Shown piece after piece: positions 6,528 through 15,810 of a stretch of DNA of 38,922 bases. A program made the position numbers and the translations under genes. A model generated the notes under the pieces. That model was not told the DNA's origin. It searched no databases and was given only the letters and a program-made list of their open reading frames with translations. The stretch is from Dolichospermum sp. FACHB-1091 (GTDB taxonomy: Bacteria > Cyanobacteriota > Cyanobacteriia > Cyanobacteriales > Nostocaceae): contig NZ_JACJSB010000036.1 in assembly GCF_014697585.1 (NCBI RefSeq), positions 1 through 38,922 of the forward strand, read 5' to 3'. How positions within the stretch are numbered: position 1 is the stretch's first letter; every line of letters begins with the position of its first letter.

Positions 6528-8032
6528 TATTGAGGGTCTGCTGGCTGACTACCGGGGATGGTAATATCTATGGTTGTTACCTTCGTGGCTAAACTAGTTA
6601 ATGGTTGTTTGATTCCAGTTTGATTTCCTACTACTAAAGTAACTAAATTTTCTGGTTTCAAGTATTTCTGTGCTACCCGTTTAACGTCTGCTACTGTAGT
6701 AGCAGCAACCGCTTTTTGATAGCGAAATAAGAAATCAGCCGGATAACCATAATATTCGTATCGCATTAACCGAGATAGGGTTTGACTAGGATCTTGAAAG
6801 TTGAAAACAAAGGAATTTAGTGTGGAGTCTTTAGCATTATTTAATTCCTTAGTCGTGACATTTTCAGTTTGTAAACGCTTGATTTCCGTTTGTAGTGATT
6901 TGATGAATTGAACTGTAGTTTCCGTGCGAGTTTGTCCTCCAGCAATAAACATTCCAGGATAGTCAAAACGGGGGTTCCAGACACCATATACAGAATAAGC
7001 TAAACCTTGACGCGATCGCAACTCATTAAATAAACGTCCGCCAAAACCATTTAAAATACCATTCATAACATCCAAAGCTGGATAATCAGGACTATTGAAT
7101 TTTCCACCCAAATGACCAATTAAAACACTACTTTGGGTAAGTTGAGGTTTATTAACAAAATATACCCCACCTAAATTAGCTTGAGTGACCTGTGGTAATT
7201 GGGTTTTAGTAATTTCAGGACTTGGTTTCCAGTCACCAAATTTGGCTTGAATCAGCGATCGCATTTTTTCAGGATTAAAATCGCCAACAATGCCTAAAAT
7301 GAGATTATTGGGGTGAAAATATTGCTGATAGAACTTGAGTAAATCATCACGGGAAATTTGGTCAAGAGTTGCATATTCAACGGTACGCGCATAAGGACTT
7401 TTTTTGCCATAAATTAGCTTTTTAAACTCTCGACTAGCGATACTATTAGGACTATCATTGCGACGAGAAATATCACCACGAATTTGAGTTTTTTCCAAAT
7501 CCAACTTGTCTTGAGCAAACGCAGGTTCTCGTAATACCTCAGTAAATAGCCCAAAAGCCATTTCTAAATCTTCCTTGAGAGCTTCAAAACCTACACTACC
7601 GACAGATTCCCCCATATCTGTTTCCACCGCTGCGGCTCGTTGTTCTAAAATCTCATTTAACTGATTTGGGGAATGTTTTTGAGTTCCACCACTCCGCAAA
7701 GTAGAACCCACCAAACCAGCTAAACCAGTTTTTTGGGCTGCTTCCCACCGGCTACCTGTTCTTACCAAAGCTGTACCACTGACCAATGGTAGCTCATGAT
7801 CTTCCATCAAATAAACTACCAAACCATTTTTGAGTACATACCGTTCATACTTGGGTAACTTAACCGCCGCAACCGGGGGAAACTTTAATTCATTGTAATA
7901 CTTTGCTGTCGTTCCTGCCCAAGAAAAATTCAAATTTACAAAGAAACAAGCAACAACCACTACCAAAGTAAAAACAAATCTTTGTCCCCTAGAAAACTGG
8001 AATTTTTTGTTTTTCAAATCAAACCTCAACAT
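6527..8032 (-). CDS. M16 family peptidase-like protein, non-catalytic subunit
   Basis: 501 residues from ATG 8032; an upstream in-frame TTG (8077) would add 15 Lys-rich residues and is less likely. The N-terminus has a signal-anchor (RFVFTLVVVVACFFVNLNFSWAG), placing it in the periplasm or envelope. It has the M16 fold, with ALVRTGSRWE and GLAGLVGSTLRSGGT, but the zinc motif HxxEH is absent: the expected site reads GLAGLVGSTL. The C-terminal substrate-binding part is conserved (LGGKFNSPDYPALDVMNGILNGFGGRLFNELRSR). Known for the family: such inactive subunits pair with an active HxxEH subunit encoded next to it. The partner lies immediately upstream, 102 bp away, on the same strand. Confidence 0.88.
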   Translation of the reverse strand: MLRFDLKNKKFQFSRGQRFVFTLVVVVACFFVNLNFSWAGTTAKYYNELKFPPVAAVKLPKYERYVLKNGLVVYLMEDHELPLVSGTALVRTGSRWEAAQKTGLAGLVGSTLRSGGTQKHSPNQLNEILEQRAAAVETDMGESVGSVGFEALKEDLEMAFGLFTEVLREPAFAQDKLDLEKTQIRGDISRRNDSPNSIASREFKKLIYGKKSPYARTVEYATLDQISRDDLLKFYQQYFHPNNLILGIVGDFNPEKMRSLIQAKFGDWKPSPEITKTQLPQVTQANLGGVYFVNKPQLTQSSVLIGHLGGKFNSPDYPALDVMNGILNGFGGRLFNELRSRQGLAYSVYGVWNPRFDYPGMFIAGGQTRTETTVQFIKSLQTEIKRLQTENVTTKELNNAKDSTLNSFVFNFQDPSQTLSRLMRYEYYGYPADFLFRYQKAVAATTVADVKRVAQKYLKPENLVTLVVGNQTGIKQPLTSLATKVTTIDITIPGSQPADPQ

Positions 8033-8134
8033 ACCTATCTTCTCTATTTTCAATTTTTTGAGCCTAACTTTTCTCAAAGAGACATTTTCAAATTATTCCT
8101 CTCTGCAACTCTGCGTGAAATAAAACCTCAAATT

Positions 8135-9712
8135 TCACCCTGGTTGTTTTGACAACAACTTACCAACAATGCGATTTTCTGGCGTAAAAGTAGTACGGGC
8201 TACTCTTTGAATATCCTCAGAAGTCACCGCTGCAATTTTATCCAATTGCAAAAACAAATTACGCCAAGAACCGGTTTTAACTTCATATTCTAACAACTGT
8301 TCTGCCATACCTGAATTAGAATCTAAACTGCGTAATAAAGACGCTCTAGCCTTGGTTTTTAATCGTTCTAATTCCACCGCAGATACAGGTTCAGTCTTCA
8401 ATTTATCAATTTCTTGCCTTAAAGCGATCGCTACTTCATCTACTGTTTTTCCTGGAGATGTTAGGGCATAAAAGAACATTAAATTGGCATATTTATCCCC
8501 AGGAAATCCGCTATAACCTTCCGCATTTAAAGCTAAATTTTGTTTTTCCACCAAGGACTTATAAAGTCTTGATGTTCTCCCGTCACTCATTAAACTACCG
8601 ATGATTTGATAAACTGCATGATCAGGATCGGTAATAGCTGGAACATGATAACCCTCTAAATACCAAGGTTGAGTAGATAATTCTAAAGTAACTTCCCTAG
8701 TCGCAGTTTGCTGAGGTTCTATTGGTAGTTTTTGTTGGGGTTTAGGTTTAGCTTGATAACGTCCAAAGTAAGTTTTCGCTAGTTTTTTGACTTCATTGGG
8801 GTTCACATCTCCCACAATAGCAATAGTTAAATTACTAGGAGCATAATAAGCTTTAAAAAACTTCCTCACATTCTCCGGTGTTAAGTTGCGAATATCCTGA
8901 TCATAACCAATTACTGGCCGTTTGTAAGGATGAACTTTAAAAGCAGCATCTATGAATTTTTCTACCATCTGACCGATAGGAGAATTTTCTACTCGTAAGC
9001 GTCTTTCTTCCAAAATTACTTCTTTTTCTTTATAAAATTCTCGAAAGACAGGATCTAAAAATCGATCAGATTCTAAAGACATCCACAATTCTAATTTATT
9101 CGCAGGAAAACTATAAAAATAGCGGGTGGCTTCTGAGGATGTAGTAGCATTTAAACCCACACCTCCAGCTTGTTCGACAATTTGCCCCATTTCGTTCTGT
9201 TTAACTAATTTTAGGGCTTGGGATTCTACTGATTTAAACTCGGTTTCTAACCGGGCTATTTCCTCTTTTTGATTGTCGGCTTTGGCGATTTTAATTTGGT
9301 TATCCAACTTTTCTAATTTTTCCAGCAGCGGGGCTTCGGCTTTGTAGTCTTTAGTACCGATGCGCTTTGTCCCTTTAAAGGCCAAATGTTCTAAAAAGTG
9401 GGCTACACCGGTTTGTCCATCTGGTTCATCAATACCACCCACATCAGCATAGGTTAAAAAGGAAACTACTGGGGCTTGATGTCTTTCTAAAACAATGAAT
9501 TTTAATCCATTATCCAGACGAAATTCTGTTAAACGATTAATTACTTGTTCTAGGTAAGGCTGAATGGAATTTTGGGGCTGTTGCAGGGCTATGGCCATTT
9601 CTGGTATCCACCCCCAAGTTAAGACTATCAACGCTAAACTAGTTGCTAATAGACGACGAAATGGGGACTTTTTCACGCCAGCGGTCAGCAAATTTAAAAT
9701 TGTCTGGTGCAT
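8135..9712 (-). CDS. M16 family zinc metallopeptidase, catalytic subunit
   Basis: 525 residues from ATG 9712 (a TTG two codons earlier is possible). Signal peptide: RRLLATSLALIVLTWGWIPEMAIA. The zinc site HFLEH is at residues 105-109 (His105, Glu108, His109), and a distal Glu lies in KEVILEERR. An insertion of about 60 charged residues (LEKLEKLDNQIKIAKADNQ region) between the motif and the next conserved block suggests a coiled coil. Probably degrades or processes peptides in the periplasm. It is transcribed first, with the inactive partner following. The upstream spacer is shared with a divergent TetR gene, which may control it. Confidence 0.9.
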   Translation of the reverse strand: MHQTILNLLTAGVKKSPFRRLLATSLALIVLTWGWIPEMAIALQQPQNSIQPYLEQVINRLTEFRLDNGLKFIVLERHQAPVVSFLTYADVGGIDEPDGQTGVAHFLEHLAFKGTKRIGTKDYKAEAPLLEKLEKLDNQIKIAKADNQKEEIARLETEFKSVESQALKLVKQNEMGQIVEQAGGVGLNATTSSEATRYFYSFPANKLELWMSLESDRFLDPVFREFYKEKEVILEERRLRVENSPIGQMVEKFIDAAFKVHPYKRPVIGYDQDIRNLTPENVRKFFKAYYAPSNLTIAIVGDVNPNEVKKLAKTYFGRYQAKPKPQQKLPIEPQQTATREVTLELSTQPWYLEGYHVPAITDPDHAVYQIIGSLMSDGRTSRLYKSLVEKQNLALNAEGYSGFPGDKYANLMFFYALTSPGKTVDEVAIALRQEIDKLKTEPVSAVELERLKTKARASLLRSLDSNSGMAEQLLEYEVKTGSWRNLFLQLDKIAAVTSEDIQRVARTTFTPENRIVGKLLSKQPG

Positions 9713-9724
9713 AAGCAAAAGTTA

Positions 9725-9743
9725 AAGTAAGTTAACATTACTT
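9725..9743. promoter_or_regulatory. Candidate operator palindrome between M16 and TetR genes
   Basis: AAGTAAGTTAACATTACTT is an imperfect 19-bp palindrome centred on GTTAAC, 13 bases before the peptidase start. A further GTTAAC lies at about 9773. TetR-family repressors often bind such sites between divergent genes, so this is a reasonable operator candidate. There is no direct proof. Confidence 0.35.
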
Positions 9744-9871
9744 GAAAGATAGAATAATTAACACAAAAAGAGTTAACCTTCTATGAAGATTTTTGTAATT
9801 TCTGCATGCCTCGTTGCACAATAAGACTACCAATCCTGTTTTGGAGATATCAAAATAGATATCAAAATATT

Positions 9872-10486
9872 ATGCGAATTTTTAATTCTCCGCCATCATC
9901 AGAAGTCCAGACACGCACACGAATTTTGCAAGCAGCACAACGATTGTTTGCTACGAAGGGATTCGAGGGAACTACAACCCGTGATTTAGCACAAACCGCA
10001 GGGGTAGCCGAAGGAACCCTCTTTCGTTATTTTGACAATAAAAAAGCAATTTTGGTGGAAGTGGCCACTAATGGCTGGGTGGATATTCTCACAGATTTAC
10101 TCACAGAACTCAGCGAAATGGGTAGTTATAAGGCTATAGCCCAAGTTATGCGTCGTCGGATGTGGAATTTACAAAAAAACGCCGATATTATGCGTGTTTG
10201 CTTTATGGAAGTGCAATTTCATCCAGATTTGCGCGATCGCATTCAAACCGAAGTTATTGATAAAATGACAGATGTGGCTGAAGCATTTTTTCAAACAGCA
10301 ATAGATAAAGGCATCTATCGTCAAATAGATGCCAAACTTGGTGCTAAGGTATTTTTAGGTTTATTTGCGATCGCTGGTTTTGCTGATCACACCCTCATAG
10401 AACCCAACGCCTCCCCCCAAGAAATGCAAAAAATGGCGGAAGGGTTGGCGGATATCTTTCTCAATGGCGTTTTAGCAAAGGAATAG
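9872..10486 (+). CDS. TetR/AcrR family transcriptional regulator
   Basis: 204 residues from ATG 9872. An upstream ATG at 9806 would add 22 residues outside the family pattern, so the inner start is preferred. The N-terminal HTH is clear: TRTRILQAAQRLFATKGFEGTTTRDLAQTAGVAEGTLFRYFDNKKAIL at about residues 14-61. The all-helical C-terminal domain would bind a ligand that is not predictable here. It is divergent from the M16 pair, and the spacer holds a palindrome that may be its operator. A direct repeat, GATATCAAAATA at 9846 then 9858, lies just before the chosen start. Confidence 0.88.
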   Translation: MRIFNSPPSSEVQTRTRILQAAQRLFATKGFEGTTTRDLAQTAGVAEGTLFRYFDNKKAILVEVATNGWVDILTDLLTELSEMGSYKAIAQVMRRRMWNLQKNADIMRVCFMEVQFHPDLRDRIQTEVIDKMTDVAEAFFQTAIDKGIYRQIDAKLGAKVFLGLFAIAGFADHTLIEPNASPQEMQKMAEGLADIFLNGVLAKE

Positions 10487-10507
10487 TCAATTACCAATTA
10501 CTACTAA

Positions 10508-10948
10508 CTAATTACCCATGGCTTGCGCTTGATGACTCCACTGTTGCACTAACTCAACTGCTGGACATAAATCCCGGCTGTGCAATGTTGATACTTGCAA
10601 ACGCATAACTTGTCTATGCAATCTGTGAGTAGGAGTTTGCGCTAATTGGGCTATGGAAATAACACCAGCGTGAAGTAACATACCGCAGTATTGAGTCCCT
10701 ACACTGGGAACACGGGCTAAACCTGCTAAAACTACCCATTTATTCACGGAATGAAGATTTACTTGCAATTTACCCGCTAATATTATTCTCTCTTCTGGAG
10801 TTTTTCCTCTTGTAATTAGTTCTTCTGTGGTATTGATACCACAATTCTTCAGTTGGGCTTGCTCTTCCGGGCTTAATCCTGGTAGATCTTTAACAGGCCA
10901 ATCGGATTTTTGGAGTAAACTTCTATTATTTGCACGGTTAATGGTCAT
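10508..10948 (-). CDS. DUF4332 helix-hairpin-helix protein
   Basis: 146 residues. It has two helix-hairpin-helix-like repeats: DLPGLSPEEQAQLKNCGINTTEELI at about 21-45 and LARVPSVGTQYCGMLLHAGVISIAQLA at about 77-103. This is the pattern of DUF4332 proteins, whose tandem HhH folds suggest DNA or protein binding; the biochemical role is unknown. No signal peptide. ATG at 10948. It converges with the TetR gene, 21 bp apart, without an obvious terminator. Confidence 0.75.
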   Translation of the reverse strand: MTINRANNRSLLQKSDWPVKDLPGLSPEEQAQLKNCGINTTEELITRGKTPEERIILAGKLQVNLHSVNKWVVLAGLARVPSVGTQYCGMLLHAGVISIAQLAQTPTHRLHRQVMRLQVSTLHSRDLCPAVELVQQWSHQAQAMGN

Positions 10949-11247
10949 CTTTCAGTTTTTAGTATGGGTTTATTTATGTAAAAATTCAGAATTTACCTAG
11001 ATTCCTTCTCCCCCATTATAACACTTTTATCAAATCGCCATCCTTCTTCAGGACGGTATTATTGATATTATGGACTATAAAAATTGAAGCCTCAATTTAT
11101 TTATTGCTTAACTTCCCTCATTAAAGGATATTCACAGTCAATAATGCCCGATAAGTGTGAAATTAAATCTAAAATTTTGATTACAAAAATTAACTTATAC
11201 CTGTCTAATATCCCCAACTTCTTGAATAATTCGGGGATCTTAATCTA
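10949..11247. other. AT-rich intergenic region with a weak hairpin
   Basis: No gene was found. Near 11212-11238, ATCCCC and GGGGAT enclose a decayed inverted repeat related to the amt terminator stem. It may end the minus-strand PhzF-like gene, although a T-run is lacking. The rest is unstructured AT-rich sequence. Confidence 0.5.
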
Positions 11248-12048
11248 TTAATCTAGAGTTAATTCTCCTCCCATGACTGTTACAGCTTGTCCAGATATAA
11301 AAACGCGGTTTTTTCCTGGATAGTACAATTTTACCACTCCACCCCGACGGGAAGCTTGATAGGCTAAAAACCGATCTTTTCCCAATTTATCCCGCCAAAA
11401 TGGTGCTAAACAACAATGTGCAGCACCTGTTACCGGGTCTTCATTAATCCCTAAACCGGGAGCAAAAAAGCGGGAGACAAAATCATATTCCGAGTCGGAA
11501 TTAGCGATGCTAGTGACGATAATATCAGCTTTAGGTAAAGTTTTCATCTGTTGGAAATTCGGTTGCATTTCTCTAACTAATTGTTCAGATTCCACTTCAA
11601 CTAAATAACCGAGAGAATTTGCAAAAACAGATTTATAAGTCACTCCTAAAACTTGACTTAATTCTGGAGGTGCTGTTACAGGTTGAGAGAGATTTACGGG
11701 AAAATCTAACTGAATCCAATTATTTTCGAGTTTAGCTATTAATATACCACTTTTTGTATAGAAATGAGCCTCTTGATTGGGTAATAAATGCCCTTGAGAC
11801 CATAATACATGAGCGCTGGCTAAAGTGGCGTGTCCACAGAGAGTAACTTCTACTGTTGGTGTAAACCAGCGCAAATTAAAACCGTCATTTTGTTTCACCA
11901 AAAAAGCCGTTTCTGATAAATTCATTTCTTGAGCGATATTTTGCATCCATAACTCAGATTTGGGACTATCTAAAACACAGACAGCCGCAGGATTTCCCGT
12001 GAATGGAATATTAGTAAAAGCGTCAACTTGAGTAATAATTTGAATCAT
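11248..12048 (-). CDS. PhzF family isomerase/epimerase
   Basis: 266 residues, typical for the PhzF/YddE family of diaminopimelate-epimerase fold enzymes. Conserved features: VDAFTNIPFTGNPAAVCVL at 8-26, catalytic Glu46 in NLSETAF, RWFTPTVEVTLCGHATLASA at about 60-79, and GINEDPVTGAAHCCLAPFW near 193-211. Bacterial members isomerise small metabolites; the substrate of cyanobacterial members is generally unknown. There are no phenazine genes nearby, so a phenazine role is not implied. It starts 6 bp after the stop of the DUF2887 gene, suggesting one transcript. Confidence 0.9.
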   Translation of the reverse strand: MIQIITQVDAFTNIPFTGNPAAVCVLDSPKSELWMQNIAQEMNLSETAFLVKQNDGFNLRWFTPTVEVTLCGHATLASAHVLWSQGHLLPNQEAHFYTKSGILIAKLENNWIQLDFPVNLSQPVTAPPELSQVLGVTYKSVFANSLGYLVEVESEQLVREMQPNFQQMKTLPKADIIVTSIANSDSEYDFVSRFFAPGLGINEDPVTGAAHCCLAPFWRDKLGKDRFLAYQASRRGGVVKLYYPGKNRVFISGQAVTVMGGELTLD

Positions 12049-12054
12049 TTTGAG

Positions 12055-12909
12055 TCAGGAGGTAGAAATTTCTAAATCTATCATGTGGGATTGTAACCAT
12101 TTTTCCAAGTCGTTAATATCTTTAAAGTCTAATAATGCTTCTCCCAGGTCTTCTAACTGTGCTATGTTTAAGCCGTTAATGCTTTTGATATACTCATCTC
12201 TCAATTTTCCAAATTTCTTAGATAATATCCGTAGTAATAAGTTTTTCTTACCTTCTTGTTCTCCTTCCTCCTTTGCCTCTTGATATACTCGTGTTTGCTT
12301 AATATCACTTAGTAAAAACATCGCTTCTATCTCCTGACGGCTTAATTGGGAAAATTTTGACATCAAAACACTTTCCAGTAATTCTATAATACCTTGTCTT
12401 TCACTATCATTGCTAATTTCTGTCTTGGTTCTTGCCATCAGATTTTTCACCAATTCCTGTGATTGGTTTTCTTTACTGATAATTAACTCAATTAATCCCA
12501 TCCCTATTGACCCTGATGGTAGTTCATCTAAATAAATTCGTTTGATTCGACCACTATTAACTAATTCTTGTTGATAATTAGTTAATTTGTCTACATCCAA
12601 ACTCCGTTTAGGGAATAAAGCCACCGCTTGCCAATCTTGTTCTGGTTTATATTGATTGAGATAAATGTTTATTTCTGTGATTAATTCCCAGTAAAAATCA
12701 GGTTTATATTGAAATTGGACTTCGACAAAGTAGATGGGTTTTTCTACACTATCTGGCATGAATATTCCATCAAATCGAAAGGATTTTTCTTTAACTTCCG
12801 CAGAAGTAAAATGATAACCTTCCGCATTTTCTGCTGGTTGTCCCAGTAGTTCAAATAATAGAGTATGGAAGGTGAGGAAGATTTGGTAAAATATAGTATC
12901 TGTGTGCAT
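12055..12909 (-). CDS. Rpn/DUF2887-type PD-(D/E)XK nuclease-like protein
   Basis: 284 residues. The N-terminal half fits the Rpn/YhgA-like transposase-nuclease fold, DUF2887 branch: SFRFDGIFMPD at about 42-52 provides the acidic residue, and YFVEVQFQYKPDFYWEL at about 60-76 the ExQ-type core. The C-terminal part is helical and acidic (KEEGEQEGKKNLLLRIL). Such proteins occur in many near-identical copies in cyanobacteria and may promote recombination. Its ATG shares one base with the TAA of the upstream radical SAM gene (TAATG), so it is translationally coupled. Confidence 0.8.
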   Translation of the reverse strand: MHTDTIFYQIFLTFHTLLFELLGQPAENAEGYHFTSAEVKEKSFRFDGIFMPDSVEKPIYFVEVQFQYKPDFYWELITEINIYLNQYKPEQDWQAVALFPKRSLDVDKLTNYQQELVNSGRIKRIYLDELPSGSIGMGLIELIISKENQSQELVKNLMARTKTEISNDSERQGIIELLESVLMSKFSQLSRQEIEAMFLLSDIKQTRVYQEAKEEGEQEGKKNLLLRILSKKFGKLRDEYIKSINGLNIAQLEDLGEALLDFKDINDLEKWLQSHMIDLEISTS

Positions 12910-14531
12910 TATTTATGATTTAATTCCGAGTTTGTGGCTTCTGCTAAATGCTTAATTAATGTAGACTGAGGTAGTGGTCCTTGCAAGTGATTCCAAGGTA
13001 AAATTTGCTCAGTTGACCAATTACTATAAACGTAAAAATCTAAGTCGGGAATTTGTCCTTTCAGTTGTTTAAAAGCGCGTTTGTAGCTACCCAAGGAGTC
13101 CCCAAAATCGCGGGTTAATTCTAATAATTGGCAAAGTCGGCGATCGCCTCTGGACAACAAAGCTTGTATAATTGACCAATTATAGCTTTCTGGTCGAAAT
13201 TCTATACCTTGGGGCTTGAGTTTCTTTTGTAATAATTGCAACCGCTTCTCCGATTGTTTATTAACTCCCAACCATTGAAATGGCGTATGAGACTTGGGAA
13301 CAAATGTACTACATCCTAGTGTTAAACGCAATCCAGGCGCAGCTTTTTTAACATCTTCCATCATTTTTACAGTTGCGTCTACATCCTCTGCTGCTTCCCC
13401 AGGAATTCCCACCATTCCATAGAGTTTCAAACTAGATAAACCACCAGCTTTTGCATTAATAGCCGCTTGCATAATTTCCTGATTATACAGTTTTTTATTA
13501 ACAATTTTACGGACTTTTTCAGAACCACTTTCCACAGCAATTGTCAATGATCTTGTATCTCGCTTCACCAAAGTTTCAGCCAATTTAACTGTAACTGTAT
13601 TAGTTCTCACAGAAGCGACACTCAACCGCACATCATCATATTTAGGCTGACTAATATAATCCAATAATTCAGTAAATTCTGGATGTTGGGTGACAGAAGC
13701 CCCCAATAAACCCAAGCGGTTAGTAACTTTTAAACCCCGTTCAATTCCCGGAATTAAAGAAGTTTCTAAACTCGCAGTTCTAAAAGGTAAAGTTAAATAA
13801 CTAGCCAAACAAAAGCGGCACATTTCTGGACAACTTCGCACCACTTCCACCATATAAATATTTTCCCAAGCGGCTTTTTCCGTCACCACAGTAGAAGCAG
13901 AAAGAGTATTTCCTCGATAAGTTTGCTTTTGAATAATTGGCGGAATTTGGGAATCAATAGGATTAATTGATTTTATTTCCCCATCTGGTGTAATATATTC
14001 TATTACATATAAACTAGGAATATAAATTCCTGGGACTTGAGATAAAGTTTTTAATTGAGTTTTTCTATCAGCATTTCTGACTTTTTTAAAAGTATCTATA
14101 AAATCACCAAGCAGATTTTCACCATCTCCCAATAAAATGATATCAAAAAAATCAGCATAGGGTTCTGGGTTAGCCGTCAAAACTGGTCCACCACCAAAAA
14201 TTAGCGGATGATTTTGATCACGATAATTAGCCCGAATAGGGATTTCTAAAGATTCCAGAAGATGAAAAATATTCACATAATCTAATTCCCAAGACATAGA
14301 AAAACCTAATAATTCTGGATATCTAGGAAGTGGTTCATGGATATCAGTAAATAAACGACTTACCTGTAAATCATCACGGGTAGCCAAAGTCGCCCACACT
14401 ACCTGATAACCCAGACTAGTTATCCCCACAGTGTACTCATTAGGAAAAGCGAAAATCACGGGAATAGAGTCATTATTGGGAGTTGCGGGGGTAAAAAGGA
14501 GACGTTCCGAGTCAAATAAAGATGATGTCAC
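12909..14531 (-). CDS. B12-binding-type radical SAM protein
   Basis: 540 residues, GTG start at 14531. The N-terminal 150 residues resemble the cobalamin-binding domain (YTVGITSLGYQVVW, LIFGGGPVLTANPEPYADFFD, LLGDGE). The radical SAM cluster motif is Cys234-x3-Cys238-x2-Cys241 in VRSCPEMCRFCLASY. Downstream SAM-binding elements include LAVESGS-like SLTIAVESGSEKVRK and LYGMVGIPGEAAEDV. This matches the family of TIGR03960-like proteins widespread in cyanobacteria, some fused to DUF2344. The reaction is unknown. It overlaps the DUF2887 gene by one base. Confidence 0.88.
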   Translation of the reverse strand: MTSSLFDSERLLFTPATPNNDSIPVIFAFPNEYTVGITSLGYQVVWATLATRDDLQVSRLFTDIHEPLPRYPELLGFSMSWELDYVNIFHLLESLEIPIRANYRDQNHPLIFGGGPVLTANPEPYADFFDIILLGDGENLLGDFIDTFKKVRNADRKTQLKTLSQVPGIYIPSLYVIEYITPDGEIKSINPIDSQIPPIIQKQTYRGNTLSASTVVTEKAAWENIYMVEVVRSCPEMCRFCLASYLTLPFRTASLETSLIPGIERGLKVTNRLGLLGASVTQHPEFTELLDYISQPKYDDVRLSVASVRTNTVTVKLAETLVKRDTRSLTIAVESGSEKVRKIVNKKLYNQEIMQAAINAKAGGLSSLKLYGMVGIPGEAAEDVDATVKMMEDVKKAAPGLRLTLGCSTFVPKSHTPFQWLGVNKQSEKRLQLLQKKLKPQGIEFRPESYNWSIIQALLSRGDRRLCQLLELTRDFGDSLGSYKRAFKQLKGQIPDLDFYVYSNWSTEQILPWNHLQGPLPQSTLIKHLAEATNSELNHK

Positions 14532-14557
14532 AGTTTTTTAGTAAAATTATCTAAAAG

Positions 14558-14812
14558 TTATCTATATTTAATTTTAAGCCATAGAATAATCAAATTAAAA
14601 AATAATGTCACCCCGTTGGCCATAATAATTGGTAAAGCCCCGATAATGATGCCATAAATCAACCACAAACACAAACCACTCATAAAAATAATTAACATCA
14701 CAAAAGAAACATCTTTCGCTGATTTGGTCAGCCAAATTTGGAACATTTGCGGTAAAAAAGCGACCGTAGTTAATACACCTGCGACCAATCCTAAAATAGT
14801 GATAAAATCCAT
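14558..14812 (-). CDS. SemiSWEET (PQ-loop) sugar transporter
   Basis: 84 residues with three transmembrane helices, as in bacterial SemiSWEETs, which work as dimers to move sugars. The PQ motif is in LTTVAFLPQMFQIW (residues 14-27), and the second conserved stretch is SGLCLWLIYGIIIG, followed by an Asn-containing third helix (MANGVTLFFNLIILWLK). A good ribosome-binding site, AAAGGAG, lies about 10 bases before the ATG. It sits between the radC and radical SAM genes on the same strand; substrate is unknown. Confidence 0.9.
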   Translation of the reverse strand: MDFITILGLVAGVLTTVAFLPQMFQIWLTKSAKDVSFVMLIIFMSGLCLWLIYGIIIGALPIIMANGVTLFFNLIILWLKIKYR

Positions 14813-14903
14813 CTTGAAAAATTCTCCTTTCTCTGTTCCTCTGGGGTCTGTGCGCCTTTGCGTGAGACAAATTCATGATCTCATACACCAAGGAATCCTA
14901 TGA

Positions 14904-15635
14904 TCAATCAACCTGAGAACAATTATCCCACAAATTAGTAATTTCTCGTAAACTTTGATGATTGCCATTACCTAAAATCAAATGATCTAAAATAGGAATA
15001 GCTAGAAGTTCCGCACCCGCCAATAATTGACGAGTCAATTCTATATCTGCTTCACTGGGTTCTAAACTTCCAGAAGGATGATTATGGGCTACTATTACCC
15101 GTGTAGCGCCTTGACGAATCACTTCTCGAAAAATATCACGGGGAGAGGCTAAAGTTTCCGTCGCAGTCCCAATAGTAATTACCTTTGTTCCTAATAACTT
15201 ATTTTTGACATCTAATAACAGCACTGCAAATCGTTCTTGATTTTGCCACATCAAGTCTTGACTAAGCGCGGCAGCAGCAGACAGGGGACTATCAATCACT
15301 GTACCGTCGGAGGGACGGGATAAAAAAGCACGTTTACCCAATTCAATTGCAGCCAAGATAGTCGTCGCTTTAGCCGGTCCCACACCTGGAATTTCCATCA
15401 ACTCAGCGGGAGTGACATCTCGTAAAGCGGCTAAGGGATCACACTGTCCTTTGCCTAATTGCTGTAATATATATTGCCCTAAACCAACCGCTGATAATTT
15501 ACCAGGTCCTTGACCAGTACCCAGCAGAATAGCGATTAATTCCGCTGTGGCTAAAATTTTCGGTCCATGAGTCATTAATCTTTCGCGGGGGCGTTCATTT
15601 TCAGGCAAGTCGGCTATTCTGAGACAATAAGTCAT
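14904..15635 (-). CDS. radC: RadC family JAB/MPN-domain protein
   Basis: 243 residues, standard length. An N-terminal UPF0758 helix-hairpin-helix segment ([25 protein letters not shown], then [20 protein letters not shown]) is followed by the JAMM metal site: Glu134, His184-x-His186 in AHNHPSGS, and Asp197 in EPSEAD. Known for the family: despite the old name, a role in radiation repair is not supported, and the enzymatic activity is unclear. ATG at 15635; no strong ribosome-binding site was seen. Next downstream on the same strand is the SemiSWEET gene. Confidence 0.92.
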   Translation of the reverse strand: MTYCLRIADLPENERPRERLMTHGPKILATAELIAILLGTGQGPGKLSAVGLGQYILQQLGKGQCDPLAALRDVTPAELMEIPGVGPAKATTILAAIELGKRAFLSRPSDGTVIDSPLSAAAALSQDLMWQNQERFAVLLLDVKNKLLGTKVITIGTATETLASPRDIFREVIRQGATRVIVAHNHPSGSLEPSEADIELTRQLLAGAELLAIPILDHLILGNGNHQSLREITNLWDNCSQVD

Positions 15636-15728
15636 ACCAATTTGACATTTGATATCTTCCTTATTTCATACTCCAACCCAGCAACACCAGTTTTCGGAAC
15701 TAAGTTCAGGGAAAATTTATTCATCTTC

Positions 15729-15758
15729 ATCTGCGTTTATTTGCGTTTATCTGCGTTT
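15729..15758. repeat. Three 10-bp tandem repeats (ATYTGCGTTT)
   Basis: Units ATCTGCGTTT, ATTTGCGTTT and ATCTGCGTTT in the spacer between the radC and PRK-like genes. A shorter version is at 4514-4533. Confidence 0.75.
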
Positions 15759-15810
15759 AATAAAACTATGAAAATGCACCTTTTAAACTCACCTCAAATT
15801 ACGTAAAATT

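Noticed and set aside
6527-8032. Catalytic zinc peptidase
   Set aside because: HxxEH is missing, so only a non-catalytic role is supported.
11248-12048. Phenazine biosynthesis
   Set aside because: Only a PhzF-like enzyme is present, without other phz genes; the family is much broader than phenazine producers.
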